Source: Firmicutes bacterium UBA5388
GTDB taxonomy: Bacteria > Bacillota > UBA4882 > UBA10575
DNA: 21,788 bases
NCBI GenBank assembly: GCA_002409975.1
Contig: DHOO01000059.1
Location: forward strand, 12,474 to 34,261
Reading direction: 5' to 3'
Under the pieces are notes generated by a model, which saw only the letters and a program-made list of their open reading frames with translations, was not told the origin of the DNA and ran no database searches. Positions within the stretch are counted from its first letter, which is position 1. Each line of letters opens with the position of its first letter. The translations under genes and the position numbers were made by a program. This document shows positions 1 through 6,855 of this stretch, piece by piece.

Positions 1-11
1 AGCGTGAGCGA

Positions 12-815
12 CTACTTAGAAAATTCTTCGTAAATCGTTAAATACAGGTCTTCCAATAACAGACGGAGATTAAGATTGGCCGCCACATATTCCCGGGCTC
101 TTTGCACCGCAGCAATAACACGAACTAAGCCCTTATTCACTGGCTGCCCTTGCAGAACTTCAGACACTAATAGACTCCGATATTGCTCTTGAATCTCTCG
201 CAGCTCAAGTTCGAACTGGTTTCGATCTTTATTACTTAACGTTTCTGCTTCTTTAAAAAGGGAGAACAAACTTTCCCCCTTTAATAAATAATTACTATTC
301 AAAGGCGGTATTAAATTTTCCCGCTCAAAGCCTCCCAGATTAACCCGGTGCATCCTTGAGCGTATTGTTGGGAGAATTACTCCATCGTTCTCTGCTAGCG
401 CCAGAAAATAAACCGAAGGAGGAGGTTCCTCTAAGGTTTTTAAAAAAGCATTAGCCGCTACCTCAGTAAGGGAATCAAAATTTTTAAAATAGTAAACCTT
501 ACTGGGAGACAAATAAGGGTTCAAAGAAGTATCATAACAAATTTCGCGTACCTCAGCTAGCTTTATTCTACCCCCATCAGACTCAATTACGCGAAAGTCC
601 GGATGATTTTTACTAGAGAAAAGAAGGCAAGAGCGACAACTCCCACAGGGACGTTCCTCTGCGGAGAGGCAGAGTAGAATCTGGGCTAGCAGCATAATCG
701 TATCTTCATTTTCCCGGTTAACTTTCCCCACAAAAAGGTAAGCATGGCTTATTTTCCCGGCACGAAAAACCTTTTGTAACACTGCCCGACGCTTTTTATA
801 CAATTCTTCGTTCAA
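12..815 (-). CDS. holB: DNA polymerase III delta' subunit
   Basis: This is the delta' subunit of the clamp loader, a non-catalytic AAA+ subunit that helps load the beta clamp at replication forks. The N-terminal AAA+ region (about residues 20-160) has four cysteines (C49, C57, C60, C63) in the zinc-module position typical of delta' and tau. It also has the 'LKTLEEPP' segment and an 'SRM' sensor-like segment after 'TIR'. The Walker A position reads FVGKVNREN and lacks GK[ST], as expected for delta', which does not hydrolyse ATP. At 267 aa it is somewhat short for the family, but the C-terminal 'ARE-YVAANLNLRLLLEDL' type ending is present, so it looks complete. The start is TTG at 815, with AAGGAG seven bases upstream. 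Its place after yaaR matches the Bacillus order yaaQ-yaaR-holB. Confidence 0.93.
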   Translation of the reverse strand: MNEELYKKRRAVLQKVFRAGKISHAYLFVGKVNRENEDTIMLLAQILLCLSAEERPCGSCRSCLLFSSKNHPDFRVIESDGGRIKLAEVREICYDTSLNPYLSPSKVYYFKNFDSLTEVAANAFLKTLEEPPPSVYFLALAENDGVILPTIRSRMHRVNLGGFERENLIPPLNSNYLLKGESLFSLFKEAETLSNKDRNQFELELREIQEQYRSLLVSEVLQGQPVNKGLVRVIAAVQRAREYVAANLNLRLLLEDLYLTIYEEFSK

Positions 816-826
816 ACCAATTCTCC

Positions 827-868
827 TTAAAATTCTCTGTCCATAAATCGAATGCCTACAGCTTTCAT
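827..868 (-). CDS. possible 13-residue leader ORF before holB
   Basis: This is a 14-codon reading frame (ATG to TAA) in the gap between yaaR and holB. A GGAG lies eight bases before the ATG. The TAA stop abuts the AAGGAG of holB, so a ribosome terminating here would sit on the holB ribosome binding site. The predicted peptide is MKAVGIRFMDREF. The 'VGIRF' resembles the N-terminal V-G-[VI]-R-F of YaaT (PSP1 family), whose gene normally follows holB, but five residues may match by chance. It could be a coupling leader, a vestige of yaaT or noise. Confidence 0.22.
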   Translation of the reverse strand: MKAVGIRFMDREF

Positions 869-895
869 CAAGATTACTCCGTCCACTGCTCTAAG

Positions 896-1339
896 TCAAT
901 AGTATAAATCTACTAGCAAACCCCTAATCTCATCAATCTTAGCCATAACCCCGATCGCCTCTTCATTCTTTTGTAAAACTAAAGTGGTCAGGTCCTCCAA
1001 GGATTTATTAATTTTCTCTACTATACAAAACACTCGACGATTTCCCCGCCGATCCCAGCGACTTTCCCCTTTCAACCGGTAACTGCCACTCAAGGCATTC
1101 TTTAAGAAAGCACGTACCGCTTCTCGATAGAGGCGGAGATTTCCCATATTCGGCTGAGTGAGTAGTTTTTTGGCAGTTTCATCTACCTGTTGTAATAGTT
1201 GTTCCCAACTATCAGCCTGTTTTCCTTCCTGATCCTTTAAAATCTGAGAAAAGGCCGAACTTGTTGCTGCTTCCGGGCTTGATTCTCCCCGCTCTGTTAT
1301 GACCTGTGGCGATTCTGCGCCTACTCCTTTGATCCGCAT
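896..1339 (-). CDS. yaaR: YaaR family protein (DUF327)
   Basis: This is a conserved Firmicute protein of unknown biochemical function, 147 aa, the usual family length. The N-terminal 50 residues are polar and probably disordered. The rest is predicted helical, with the family pattern of an 'LLQQVDETAKKLL' helix, a central 'YREAVRAFLKNAL' helix and a C-terminal 'IDEIRGLLVDLYY' helix. Identification rests on this helical pattern, on size and on its place between the c-di-AMP receptor gene and holB. The ATG at 1339 has only a modest Shine-Dalgarno (AGAGTGG). It lies 18 bases after the darA stop and is probably co-transcribed and partly coupled. Confidence 0.85.
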   Translation of the reverse strand: MRIKGVGAESPQVITERGESSPEAATSSAFSQILKDQEGKQADSWEQLLQQVDETAKKLLTQPNMGNLRLYREAVRAFLKNALSGSYRLKGESRWDRRGNRRVFCIVEKINKSLEDLTTLVLQKNEEAIGVMAKIDEIRGLLVDLYY

Positions 1340-1357
1340 TCGTTTTCCACTCTTTCT

Positions 1358-1687
1358 CTACATCTTTTCGAAAGAATCAACTTTAATCGTAAAGACAGTA
1401 GCTCCTCCCACTTCAACCTCAACAGGGGTAGGTATATAAGTATTAAGGGTTCGATCTACTGCCGCTAACGGACTGACTAATCTCTTTCTCGTACGGCATA
1501 CTTCTTTAATAATAGAAATAACCTCACTTACTTTGTCATCATTCACCCCGATTAATAAAGTAGTATTCCCTTGACGGAGGAAACCTCCTGTACTTGCCAA
1601 CTTGGTGGCGCTATATCCTTTGTCCATCAAGAAAGTTAATAAGCGGCTCACATCCTGATCCTGTACCACAGCAATAATCAGCATCAT
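1358..1687 (-). CDS. darA: cyclic-di-AMP receptor DarA/PstA (YaaQ)
   Basis: This is a PII-like cytosolic protein that binds c-di-AMP as a trimer and is thought to relay cell-wall, osmotic or potassium status. Its downstream partners are not settled. The N-terminus MMLIIAVVQDQDVSRL is the hallmark of the family, followed by 'GYSATKLASTGGFLRQGNTTLLIGV', which forms the nucleotide-binding region. The C-terminal 'EVGGATVFTIKVDSFEKM' strand is also typical. I place the start at the ATG at 1687 (109 aa), which has AGGGAGGGG just upstream. A longer frame starting at 1729 would add 14 non-family residues and run into tmk. The spacing to the tmk stop is then 25 bases, consistent with one operon. Confidence 0.93.
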   Translation of the reverse strand: MMLIIAVVQDQDVSRLLTFLMDKGYSATKLASTGGFLRQGNTTLLIGVNDDKVSEVISIIKEVCRTRKRLVSPLAAVDRTLNTYIPTPVEVEVGGATVFTIKVDSFEKM

Positions 1688-1712
1688 CGTAATCCCCTCC
1701 CTCTTTATTGAT

Positions 1713-2369
1713 TTATTGATTGGCTTCACGAAGAAAGCTAAACTTCTCGAGAAAAACTCTCCAGATCTTATGATGAATCTCTTTTTCTCCTAACCCATAA
1801 CAGTTAATAATTGATACTCGCTCCTGATTATTAGCGGCTATTTCTAAATAGCCCTGACGCACCTTCTCCTGAAAAGAAGATCCCTTAGCCTCTATACGAT
1901 CGTGTTTTCCATTGTTGTTTCTCTCCTGCACCCGGGCCCACCCTTCAACTGGACCTAAATCCAATAAGAAAGTAAGATCCGGGACTAAACCGCCAGTCGC
2001 AACCTTGTCAATCTGACGAATCATTTCCAGATCATTTCCAGAGGCAAAGCCTTGATAGGCTAGGGTGGAATCGGTAAACCGTTCACAAATGACCACCTCT
2101 CCCCGGGCTAAAGCCGGTTGGATCACCTCGGCTACATGTTGAGCGCGAGAAGCGGCATAAAGCAAAACTTCAGTAACAGAAGAGAACTTAATCTCCTCAT
2201 CATAGAGAAGTAAATTACGAATCTTCTCCGCCAACCGAGTCCCCCCAGGCTCTCGGGTTAAAACAACTGAAACCCCACATTCTTTTATTTTCTTTAACAA
2301 CATCTGGGCTTGAGTGGATTTCCCAGCGCCATCCACCCCTTCAAAAGTAACAAATAACGCCTTCTTCAT
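1713..2369 (-). CDS. tmk: thymidylate kinase
   Basis: This enzyme phosphorylates dTMP to dTDP with ATP, an essential step in dTTP synthesis. The P-loop 'EGVDGAGKST' lies at about residues 10-19. The dTMP-binding 'TREPGGT' follows at about 38-44, then 'ERFTDSTLAYQG' (the DR[YF]-like catalytic region, here ERF), and a LID region containing arginines ahead of 'DRIE'. The length of 218 aa is normal. The ATG at 2369 follows AAGAGGAG at five bases. The gene sits 45 bases after the decarboxylase and directly ahead of darA. It supplies dTTP in the same transcription unit as holB, which serves the replisome. Confidence 0.97.
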   Translation of the reverse strand: MKKALFVTFEGVDGAGKSTQAQMLLKKIKECGVSVVLTREPGGTRLAEKIRNLLLYDEEIKFSSVTEVLLYAASRAQHVAEVIQPALARGEVVICERFTDSTLAYQGFASGNDLEMIRQIDKVATGGLVPDLTFLLDLGPVEGWARVQERNNNGKHDRIEAKGSSFQEKVRQGYLEIAANNQERVSIINCYGLGEKEIHHKIWRVFLEKFSFLREANQ

Positions 2370-2414
2370 CTTTACTCCTCTTTTGTAGACTCAGACCAGT
2401 TAATCATCATCCTA

Positions 2415-3875
2415 TTACTGGATTACTTTTACTTGATTTTTTTTGAGTCCCCGAATATACCCTCCTTGCCTTTGAAAGGAGATGAGCCATTCCACCATCG
2501 CTGATGAGATCTGCTCGCCAGGAACCCAGAGCGGAATTCCAGGAGGGTAAGCCGCTACCCACCCTGCCGCAATTTTTCCGGTAACTTCCTGCAAATTTAG
2601 ATAGGTAACAGGCTTATTAACGGCCTCACTCGGAGATAACTGTAATGGTTGCCGGTTCCATGGTGGGGGGTGAATTCTTCCCCTGTCGCAATCAGGTCCG
2701 GCAGTAGTTGCAAAGTTAGTAAGAGCCTGGATTAGGGAGCAAACCTCTTTTCTTTCCTGAGCATAAGATACAAAGATATAGACATAATCTCGATCCGCGT
2801 ATTCCGGTTGAATCAAATATTTTTGACGTAAGATCTCTTCCACTTTAATCCCCGACCACCCAACAGGCGCTAAGGACAAAATAATCTTCGTGGGATCAAC
2901 TCCGTAACCAGTAGGAAGGTAACAGTTCTCTATAAGTTTAAGACCAGGTAAATTTATAATTTCCTGACGAACAATCTCACTTAGCTCCGCAGCTCGAGTA
3001 AACATTGCCCGACCGTTTAAATATAACTGTCGCCGAGCAGAATCCAATGAAGCCAGGAGGAGATATGAAGGGCTGGTTGAACTTAAAAGCTCTAAAGCAT
3101 CTTCTAGCTTTTCCCGGTTCTGAAAGCCGGAACCTAGATGGAGCATACCAGTCTGGGTCAACGAGCCCATCATTTTATGAGTGCCCCAGACCCATAAATC
3201 CGCATCAACTGTGCTCGCTTCTTCAATGCGATTGTTAATATATTTAAGATAACCTCCATGAGCTTCATCAAGCAGTAAAGGGACCTTTTTCGCTTTACAT
3301 AGTTTCGCAATTTCCCCCAGTGGCCCGTAAATTCCATGGTATCCCGGGTTGGTAAGGAATACTCCTGCCGCATCTGGATAATCCTTGAGAGCGTTAGTTA
3401 CTACTGCTAATGATGGTAAACAGGGGAGTCCTTCCACCCAGGTAGGAGAGATAAAGACTGGTTTTAGACCAGAAAGGATTAAACCGTTAATGACAGAGAG
3501 ATGACAATTCCTGGCAATCAATATCTCCTTTCCTAATCCTTTTAGCGCTAAAAGGGCAGCCATAATACCAATACTTGCCCCATTTACTAAGAAGTAGCTT
3601 TGTTTGGCTCCAAATGCCTCCGCCGCTAATTCCTCCGCCTTCTTAATTAGAAAATCAGGATCTTGATCAAGATTTGCGCCCTTGAGCTCTGTTAGATCCA
3701 GCCGTAAGAACTCTCCGCCCAAACTACGAAAAAGATCCTCACAGCCGCGGCCTCCACGGTGGCCAGGGGTATGAAAGGCTGCCATTCCCTTTCTCGAATA
3801 GTGAAGAAAGTTTTCAAACAAAGGAGCATCTTTCTGCGTAAAACTATAAGTAGACATGTTATAATTTTTCGACAT
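2415..3875 (-). CDS. Orn/Lys/Arg decarboxylase family protein (YaaO-like), PLP-dependent
   Basis: This is a fold-type I PLP enzyme of the basic amino acid decarboxylase family, which makes polyamines such as agmatine or cadaverine. Numbered from the start chosen here (486 aa), 'FHTPGHRGG' is at 35-43, a stacking histidine is in 'ARNCHLS' (H125), the cofactor aspartate is in 'LDEAHGG' (D203) and the PLP lysine is in 'WGTHKMMGSLTQT' (K234). The C-terminal decarboxylase domain has the substrate-facing 'PPGIPLWVPGE' near residue 450. I favour the ATG at 3875. The frame extends to a TTG at 3914, but that codon lies in the T-tract of the gin terminator. AGAGG is 14 bases before 3875, a long spacing, so the start is not certain. 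Bacillus yaaO occupies the same place upstream of tmk. Lysine versus arginine specificity cannot be read from the sequence. Confidence 0.9.
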   Translation of the reverse strand: MSKNYNMSTYSFTQKDAPLFENFLHYSRKGMAAFHTPGHRGGRGCEDLFRSLGGEFLRLDLTELKGANLDQDPDFLIKKAEELAAEAFGAKQSYFLVNGASIGIMAALLALKGLGKEILIARNCHLSVINGLILSGLKPVFISPTWVEGLPCLPSLAVVTNALKDYPDAAGVFLTNPGYHGIYGPLGEIAKLCKAKKVPLLLDEAHGGYLKYINNRIEEASTVDADLWVWGTHKMMGSLTQTGMLHLGSGFQNREKLEDALELLSSTSPSYLLLASLDSARRQLYLNGRAMFTRAAELSEIVRQEIINLPGLKLIENCYLPTGYGVDPTKIILSLAPVGWSGIKVEEILRQKYLIQPEYADRDYVYIFVSYAQERKEVCSLIQALTNFATTAGPDCDRGRIHPPPWNRQPLQLSPSEAVNKPVTYLNLQEVTGKIAAGWVAAYPPGIPLWVPGEQISSAMVEWLISFQRQGGYIRGLKKNQVKVIQ

Positions 3876-3912
3876 AAACTTCTTGCATTCCTCTTTTTGC
3901 GATGAACAGTTC

Positions 3913-3945
3913 AAAAAACACCCTGGTTCTAAAAACCAGGGTGTT
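3913..3945 (-). terminator. intrinsic terminator after gin
   Basis: A perfect 12-bp stem (3917-3928 with 3934-3945, AACACCCTGGTT and its complement) has a 5-base loop and six T's on the minus strand (3913-3918). The gin stop codon lies in the loop. It sits 38 bases before the decarboxylase ATG, so it should cut most transcripts before decarboxylase-tmk-darA-yaaR-holB. An 11-bp palindrome, TGAACAGTTCA, overlaps the T-tract at 3903-3913. Confidence 0.85.
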
Positions 3946-4126
3946 CAGGCTTCATCCATTTTAACCACATGGATCGTAAATGACCTAGCCAATCTTTATA
4001 GTCTTCATCTTCAATCTGTAATTGAGCTAAACGTCCTTCACAAGCCGGGCAGATTAATTCACCGTGTATTCTTAAGCCCCCAAAAGTTAGATTGCCACAG
4101 AAAGAACAAGAGCATTTGTTTTCCAT
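3929..4126 (-). CDS. csfB: anti-sigma-G factor Gin (CsfB)
   Basis: Gin is a small zinc protein that binds sigma-G (and sigma-E in Bacillus) and prevents its untimely activity in the forespore or mother cell. The 65-aa product has C5, C7, C10 and a C26-x-x-C29 pair, giving the CxxC...CxxC zinc module, and then a helical tail. The ATG at 4126 is preferred because GGTGAGG lies eight bases upstream. A GTG at 4135 would fall inside that Shine-Dalgarno. The location next to bofA and ahead of the decarboxylase and tmk matches csfB in Bacillus. The ribosome binding site abuts a hairpin (4140-4160) that could limit translation. The assignment relies on cysteine spacing, length and synteny, because overall similarity in this family is low. 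Confidence 0.85.
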   Translation of the reverse strand: MENKCSCSFCGNLTFGGLRIHGELICPACEGRLAQLQIEDEDYKDWLGHLRSMWLKWMKPEHPGF

Positions 4127-4139
4127 TATCAACACCTCA

Positions 4140-4160
4140 CCGGGATAATAATATTCCCGG
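4140..4160 (-). promoter_or_regulatory. hairpin at the gin ribosome binding site
   Basis: The inverted repeat CCGGGA / TCCCGG has a 9-base A/T loop. In the mRNA its 3' arm runs directly into the Shine-Dalgarno GGTGAGG and shares its first two G's. There is no T-tract, so it is not a terminator. It could moderate gin translation or be an RNA end or processing point. Confidence 0.5.
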
Positions 4161-4187
4161 TATGTTTAATGCGTGCATAAATCATCA

Positions 4188-4448
4188 TTATAACCAGGTC
4201 TTTAAGAAGCACAAGGAAATTAAACCGGGAAGACCCAAAAAACCGCAATATAAAGCGGTGTAAAAATTAATAGGTAGATAATAGCCAGTAAAACGCGATA
4301 ATAGATTAAAACCCAAGAGGAGAATAAATCCAATCCCGCCTTTAAACATAAATTTAATCAACAATTGCATTGGCGAAAAAAGGTACTTCCCACCCAAAGC
4401 AATTAAAAGTAAAAGCGCAAAATAAACTATTAGTACTTCGAAGGACAC
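4188..4448 (-). CDS. bofA: pro-sigma-K processing inhibitor BofA
   Basis: BofA is a small integral membrane protein. In Bacillus it sits with SpoIVFA in the outer forespore membrane and holds the SpoIVFB protease inactive until the forespore signals. The 86-aa product has two hydrophobic stretches (about residues 5-20 and 34-50). It ends with the family-typical 'YCGFLGLPGLISLCFLKTWL' segment, a 'GLPG' followed by a hydrophobic tail. The GTG start at 4448 follows GGAGGAGG at five bases. It lies between yaaL and gin as in Bacillus. Many Clostridia keep bofA without SpoIVFA, so its exact partner here is unknown. Confidence 0.9.
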   Translation of the reverse strand: MSFEVLIVYFALLLLIALGGKYLFSPMQLLIKFMFKGGIGFILLLGFNLLSRFTGYYLPINFYTALYCGFLGLPGLISLCFLKTWL

Positions 4449-4485
4449 CTAAACCTCCTCCCCTAGCTTAAAATCTCTTTACCTT

Positions 4486-4761
4486 TTACAGAGAGAGCTT
4501 TTCCTGAAAAAACCTTTCCTCCCTGGCTTTTTTCAGAAGATACACATAACGTTTCTCCGCAGCCCCTAAGGTGTAAATCGCATGATCTATTAACTCAGGT
4601 TCTGTTACCGCATTAAAATAAGCCCTGGCATCCAGCCAATCTCTTTTAGCCTCTTCAATGAGCTGCCACGATCTTTCCTCAGAAGACTTATCAGCAACAC
4701 GATTTATTCCTAATAGTTCATTCACAAGTTTATCGAATAATTCCTTCCTTTCGAAAAACAT
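4486..4761 (-). CDS. yaaL: YaaL family protein (DUF2508)
   Basis: This is a 91-aa, charged, mostly helical cytosolic protein of unknown function. The central 'EEAKRDWLDARAYFNAVTEPELIDHAIYTLGAAEKRYVYLL' region is the DUF2508 core, with its W-x-x-A-x-x-Y/F and D-x-A-I-Y patterns. The ATG at 4761 follows GGGGAGGGAG at four bases. In Bacillus it lies between recR and bofA. Here recR and dnaX are not upstream, so the cluster is truncated on this side and yaaL is its first gene. Confidence 0.88.
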   Translation of the reverse strand: MFFERKELFDKLVNELLGINRVADKSSEERSWQLIEEAKRDWLDARAYFNAVTEPELIDHAIYTLGAAEKRYVYLLKKAREERFFQEKLSL

Positions 4762-4862
4762 ATATCTCCCTCCCCGTCCAATATTTAGTATTGTTCAGGT
4801 AAGGGAAGATCTATACCTAAAAATTAAGTTATCCCTAAATACTTTCTAAACTAAAATGTTTG

Positions 4863-5771
4863 TTAGTTTTTCTCAAGCTTCCCCCCTTTTAACCAAAATC
4901 CAAAAATAACCAGCCGTTTTTTTATAAGGTAACCAACTATTAAAATCAAGAGGGGAAGAAGGAAGAAACCCCATGAGATCCGAGTTTTTAGATTAATAGG
5001 GTAGACAAGCACTGGTTTTCCATTTTTCTTAGGAAAACTTAGCTGTCGTTCTTGAGAGTATCGCCCCTTATCCGGAGCTAACAGATCTATAACTCTAGGT
5101 GAGCCATTGTCATCTGAACCTCCACCAAATACCCAATCACCTGGTTCTTTTCGAATCTCCCGCAAAAAACCAGGCCCAAACCCATCATAAGAACCAACTA
5201 AGACAAAATATTTCCAATTTTTCTGGGGACGTCCAATGAGCTCAACAGGAACCGCGAGGCGAATTATATGTTGTTCTGGGAGATAGTAGGCTAACAGCTC
5301 GGTAGATTCCAAACTACCCTGGGGAGTTAAATAAGTTAACCTGCTACTTTCCCATCCGATCCCTTCTAAGCAATATTCCCAGCCATATTGTGGTGGAAAG
5401 CTAACGCCTAAGGCTTCATTTAAAGGCTCTGTTCTCCCTCCCTTTGCCGTATCAAGATAGATATGGATTACTGGATGGATAAAACCTTCTGGAGCATTCC
5501 AGGGGTTACTAATCTTCTTAATTTTTACATCAAAAAATATATTTTGCGCCTGACCAGAAACTCTAAAAAACAAAAGATCTAAAAGTCCGTTGTACGGTTT
5601 AAAGGCTAAATTTCTAGGATAAATATAACTCCCTGGTCCGTAATCATCCCCTTCTGGGTCTTTAGTTTCAAAGTAAACGACTGTTGAATTATTGTTCTCT
5701 TTTTCTCCACTTCCAGGCAAAGGGGATGCTACTAAGAAAAAAGCCATCAAAGCGATAATAATTCTAAACAC
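4863..5771 (-). CDS. glucodextranase DOMON-like domain membrane protein
   Basis: This is a predicted envelope protein consisting of an N-terminal secretion signal (residues 1-19), one DOMON-like beta-sandwich and a C-terminal membrane helix (about 266-283) followed by a basic tail. Together these suggest an exported domain held on the outer face of the membrane. The domain shows 'DPEGDDYGPGSYIYP' (38-52), 'NPWNAPEGF' (89-97), an 'IYLDT' strand (104-108) and 'WEYCLEGIGW' (131-140). These are signatures of the C-terminal module of glucodextranases and amylopullulanases. No catalytic domain is present. The domain may bind a saccharide or cofactor, but no ligand can be inferred. The GTG at 5771 is the first codon, with GAAGG eight bases upstream. 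The nearest genes (corrinoid protein and yaaL) give no functional hint. Confidence 0.8.
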   Translation of the reverse strand: MFRIIIALMAFFLVASPLPGSGEKENNNSTVVYFETKDPEGDDYGPGSYIYPRNLAFKPYNGLLDLLFFRVSGQAQNIFFDVKIKKISNPWNAPEGFIHPVIHIYLDTAKGGRTEPLNEALGVSFPPQYGWEYCLEGIGWESSRLTYLTPQGSLESTELLAYYLPEQHIIRLAVPVELIGRPQKNWKYFVLVGSYDGFGPGFLREIRKEPGDWVFGGGSDDNGSPRVIDLLAPDKGRYSQERQLSFPKKNGKPVLVYPINLKTRISWGFFLLPLLILIVGYLIKKRLVIFGFWLKGGKLEKN

Positions 5772-5899
5772 TTACCTCACCTTCCTCATCCTCAAATTAT
5801 GCCAAGGTAAGGTAAACTATTCCATCTTTCCTCGCCGTATCTGATAAAACCATTCGCTTATTAAAACGAAGAACAGACGCTAGCCTATGACAAAAATAC

Positions 5900-6532
5900 T
5901 TAGTTTCGACAAAACTTCTTAGCTAATTCTACAGCGGAACCAGCATTGGAGGCATAACCATCAGCCCCGATGCGATCAGCATATTCCTGAGTAACAGGCG
6001 CCCCCCCAATCATGACTTTAATTTTTGATCTTACCCCAGTCGTTTCTAAAAGAGAGAGCACCTCTTTCATCTTTGGCATCGTAGTGGTAAGTAGGGAGGA
6101 CAAGCCTAAAATATCAGGTTGATGTTGTTGTAAAGCTTGTAAAAACCTTTCTGCAGAAACATTAGCGCCTAAGTCAAAGACTTCAAACCCTGCTCCCTCC
6201 AACATCATTGCTACCAGGTTTTTTCCAATATCATGATGATCACCATGAACCGTCCCAATCACAACCCGGCCCACATAATTTTTTTGCTCCCCGGTCAGCA
6301 ATGGTTTTAAAATCTTAAGACCTGATTGCATCGCTCTAGCCGCCAACATTACCTCGGGAAGAAAAATCTCATCATCTTTAAATTTTTGGCCTACGATCTC
6401 CATAGCTGGAATTAACGCCTGGTTAATAATTATCCGAGGAGAAACCCCTGCTTCTAAAGCATTTTTTACTAAGTCCTCTACTTTTTTGGAGTTACCGTTC
6501 AAAAAAGCCTCCCTATACTCTAGATCATCCAC
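5900..6532 (-). CDS. corrinoid (B12-binding) methyltransferase protein
   Basis: This is a carrier protein that shuttles a methyl group on a cobamide between a substrate-specific methyltransferase and a second methyltransferase. The N-terminal helical cap domain (about residues 1-85) contains 'NQALIPAMEIVGQKF'. The Rossmann-like B12 domain has the base-off motif 'DHHDIGKN' (lower-ligand histidine H100, in DxHxxG), then 'GLSSLLTTTM' (143-152) and 'MIGGAPV' (174-180). The length of 210 aa is standard for the MtbC/MttC-like group. The start is a GTG with GGGGGAG seven bases upstream. No MtaB-, MttB- or MtbA-like methyltransferase or reductive activase is in the window, so the methyl donor cannot be inferred. 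Confidence 0.93.
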   Translation of the reverse strand: MDDLEYREAFLNGNSKKVEDLVKNALEAGVSPRIIINQALIPAMEIVGQKFKDDEIFLPEVMLAARAMQSGLKILKPLLTGEQKNYVGRVVIGTVHGDHHDIGKNLVAMMLEGAGFEVFDLGANVSAERFLQALQQHQPDILGLSSLLTTTMPKMKEVLSLLETTGVRSKIKVMIGGAPVTQEYADRIGADGYASNAGSAVELAKKFCRN

Positions 6533-6855
6533 TTTCTTTCTCCCCCTCTATTTTTCGTCTTGTGCTCTTATTCCACGAAATAATAGGTAATCCTTGATCT
6601 ATATATAATTTTATAAAAAGTTTCAACTAAATTGTTTGTTTAATAATCCCTTTTTCTTGGCAAACTAGAGTTGTTTATTATCCGAAGGAAATGCATCATT
6701 ACCAAATCCATTTAACCGACCTAAAAAATGCCTTTGGAGATTATCAATATTTTGTAGTTAAATCTTAAATAAATGATTAAACAATCCTGATCCAGCTCGA
6801 ATAGGAAGTAAAGCATCAAGGTAACACGAAAAATATTTAGTAGGAGAATGCTTAA
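6533..6855. other. divergent intergenic region (323 bp)
   Basis: This AT-rich spacer lies between the corrinoid gene (minus) and the MFS gene (plus). On the minus strand I see a sigma-A-like promoter (6598-6626). On the plus strand I see no convincing promoter. A 25-codon ATG frame (from about 6690) exists, but its GAAGG is only two bases from the ATG, so I do not call it. I see no riboswitch signature, and in particular none I could match to a cobalamin riboswitch. Confidence 0.6.
6598..6626 (-). promoter_or_regulatory. predicted sigma-A promoter of the corrinoid gene
   Basis: On the minus strand, TTGAAA (6621-6626) is followed by a 17-bp spacer and TATAGA (6598-6603). TATATA two bases upstream is an alternative -10. 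It points toward the corrinoid gene and lies about 65 bp ahead of its GTG. Confidence 0.5.

Noticed and set aside
1688..1729. Longer N-terminus for DarA from an upstream start at 1729
   Set aside because: Family members begin at the M-x-L-I-I-A strand. The extension would overlap tmk and swallow the good AGGGAGGGG site.
3876..3914. Upstream TTG start for the decarboxylase at 3914
   Set aside because: The TTG lies in the T-tract of the gin terminator and has no ribosome binding site. The 13 added residues are not family-like.
4178..4200. GGTTATAATG between bofA and gin as a sigma-F -10 element
   Set aside because: It fits the -10 pattern as I recall it, but I find no G[CT]ATA -35 at 15-16 bp, and it overlaps the bofA stop. 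A sigma-F promoter for gin is plausible from Bacillus but not shown here.
6690..6770. 25-codon plus-strand frame MHHYQIHLTDLK... in the spacer ahead of the MFS gene
   Set aside because: The GAAGG is only two bases from the ATG and the peptide is unlike anything known. Open frames of this size occur by chance in such AT-rich DNA.
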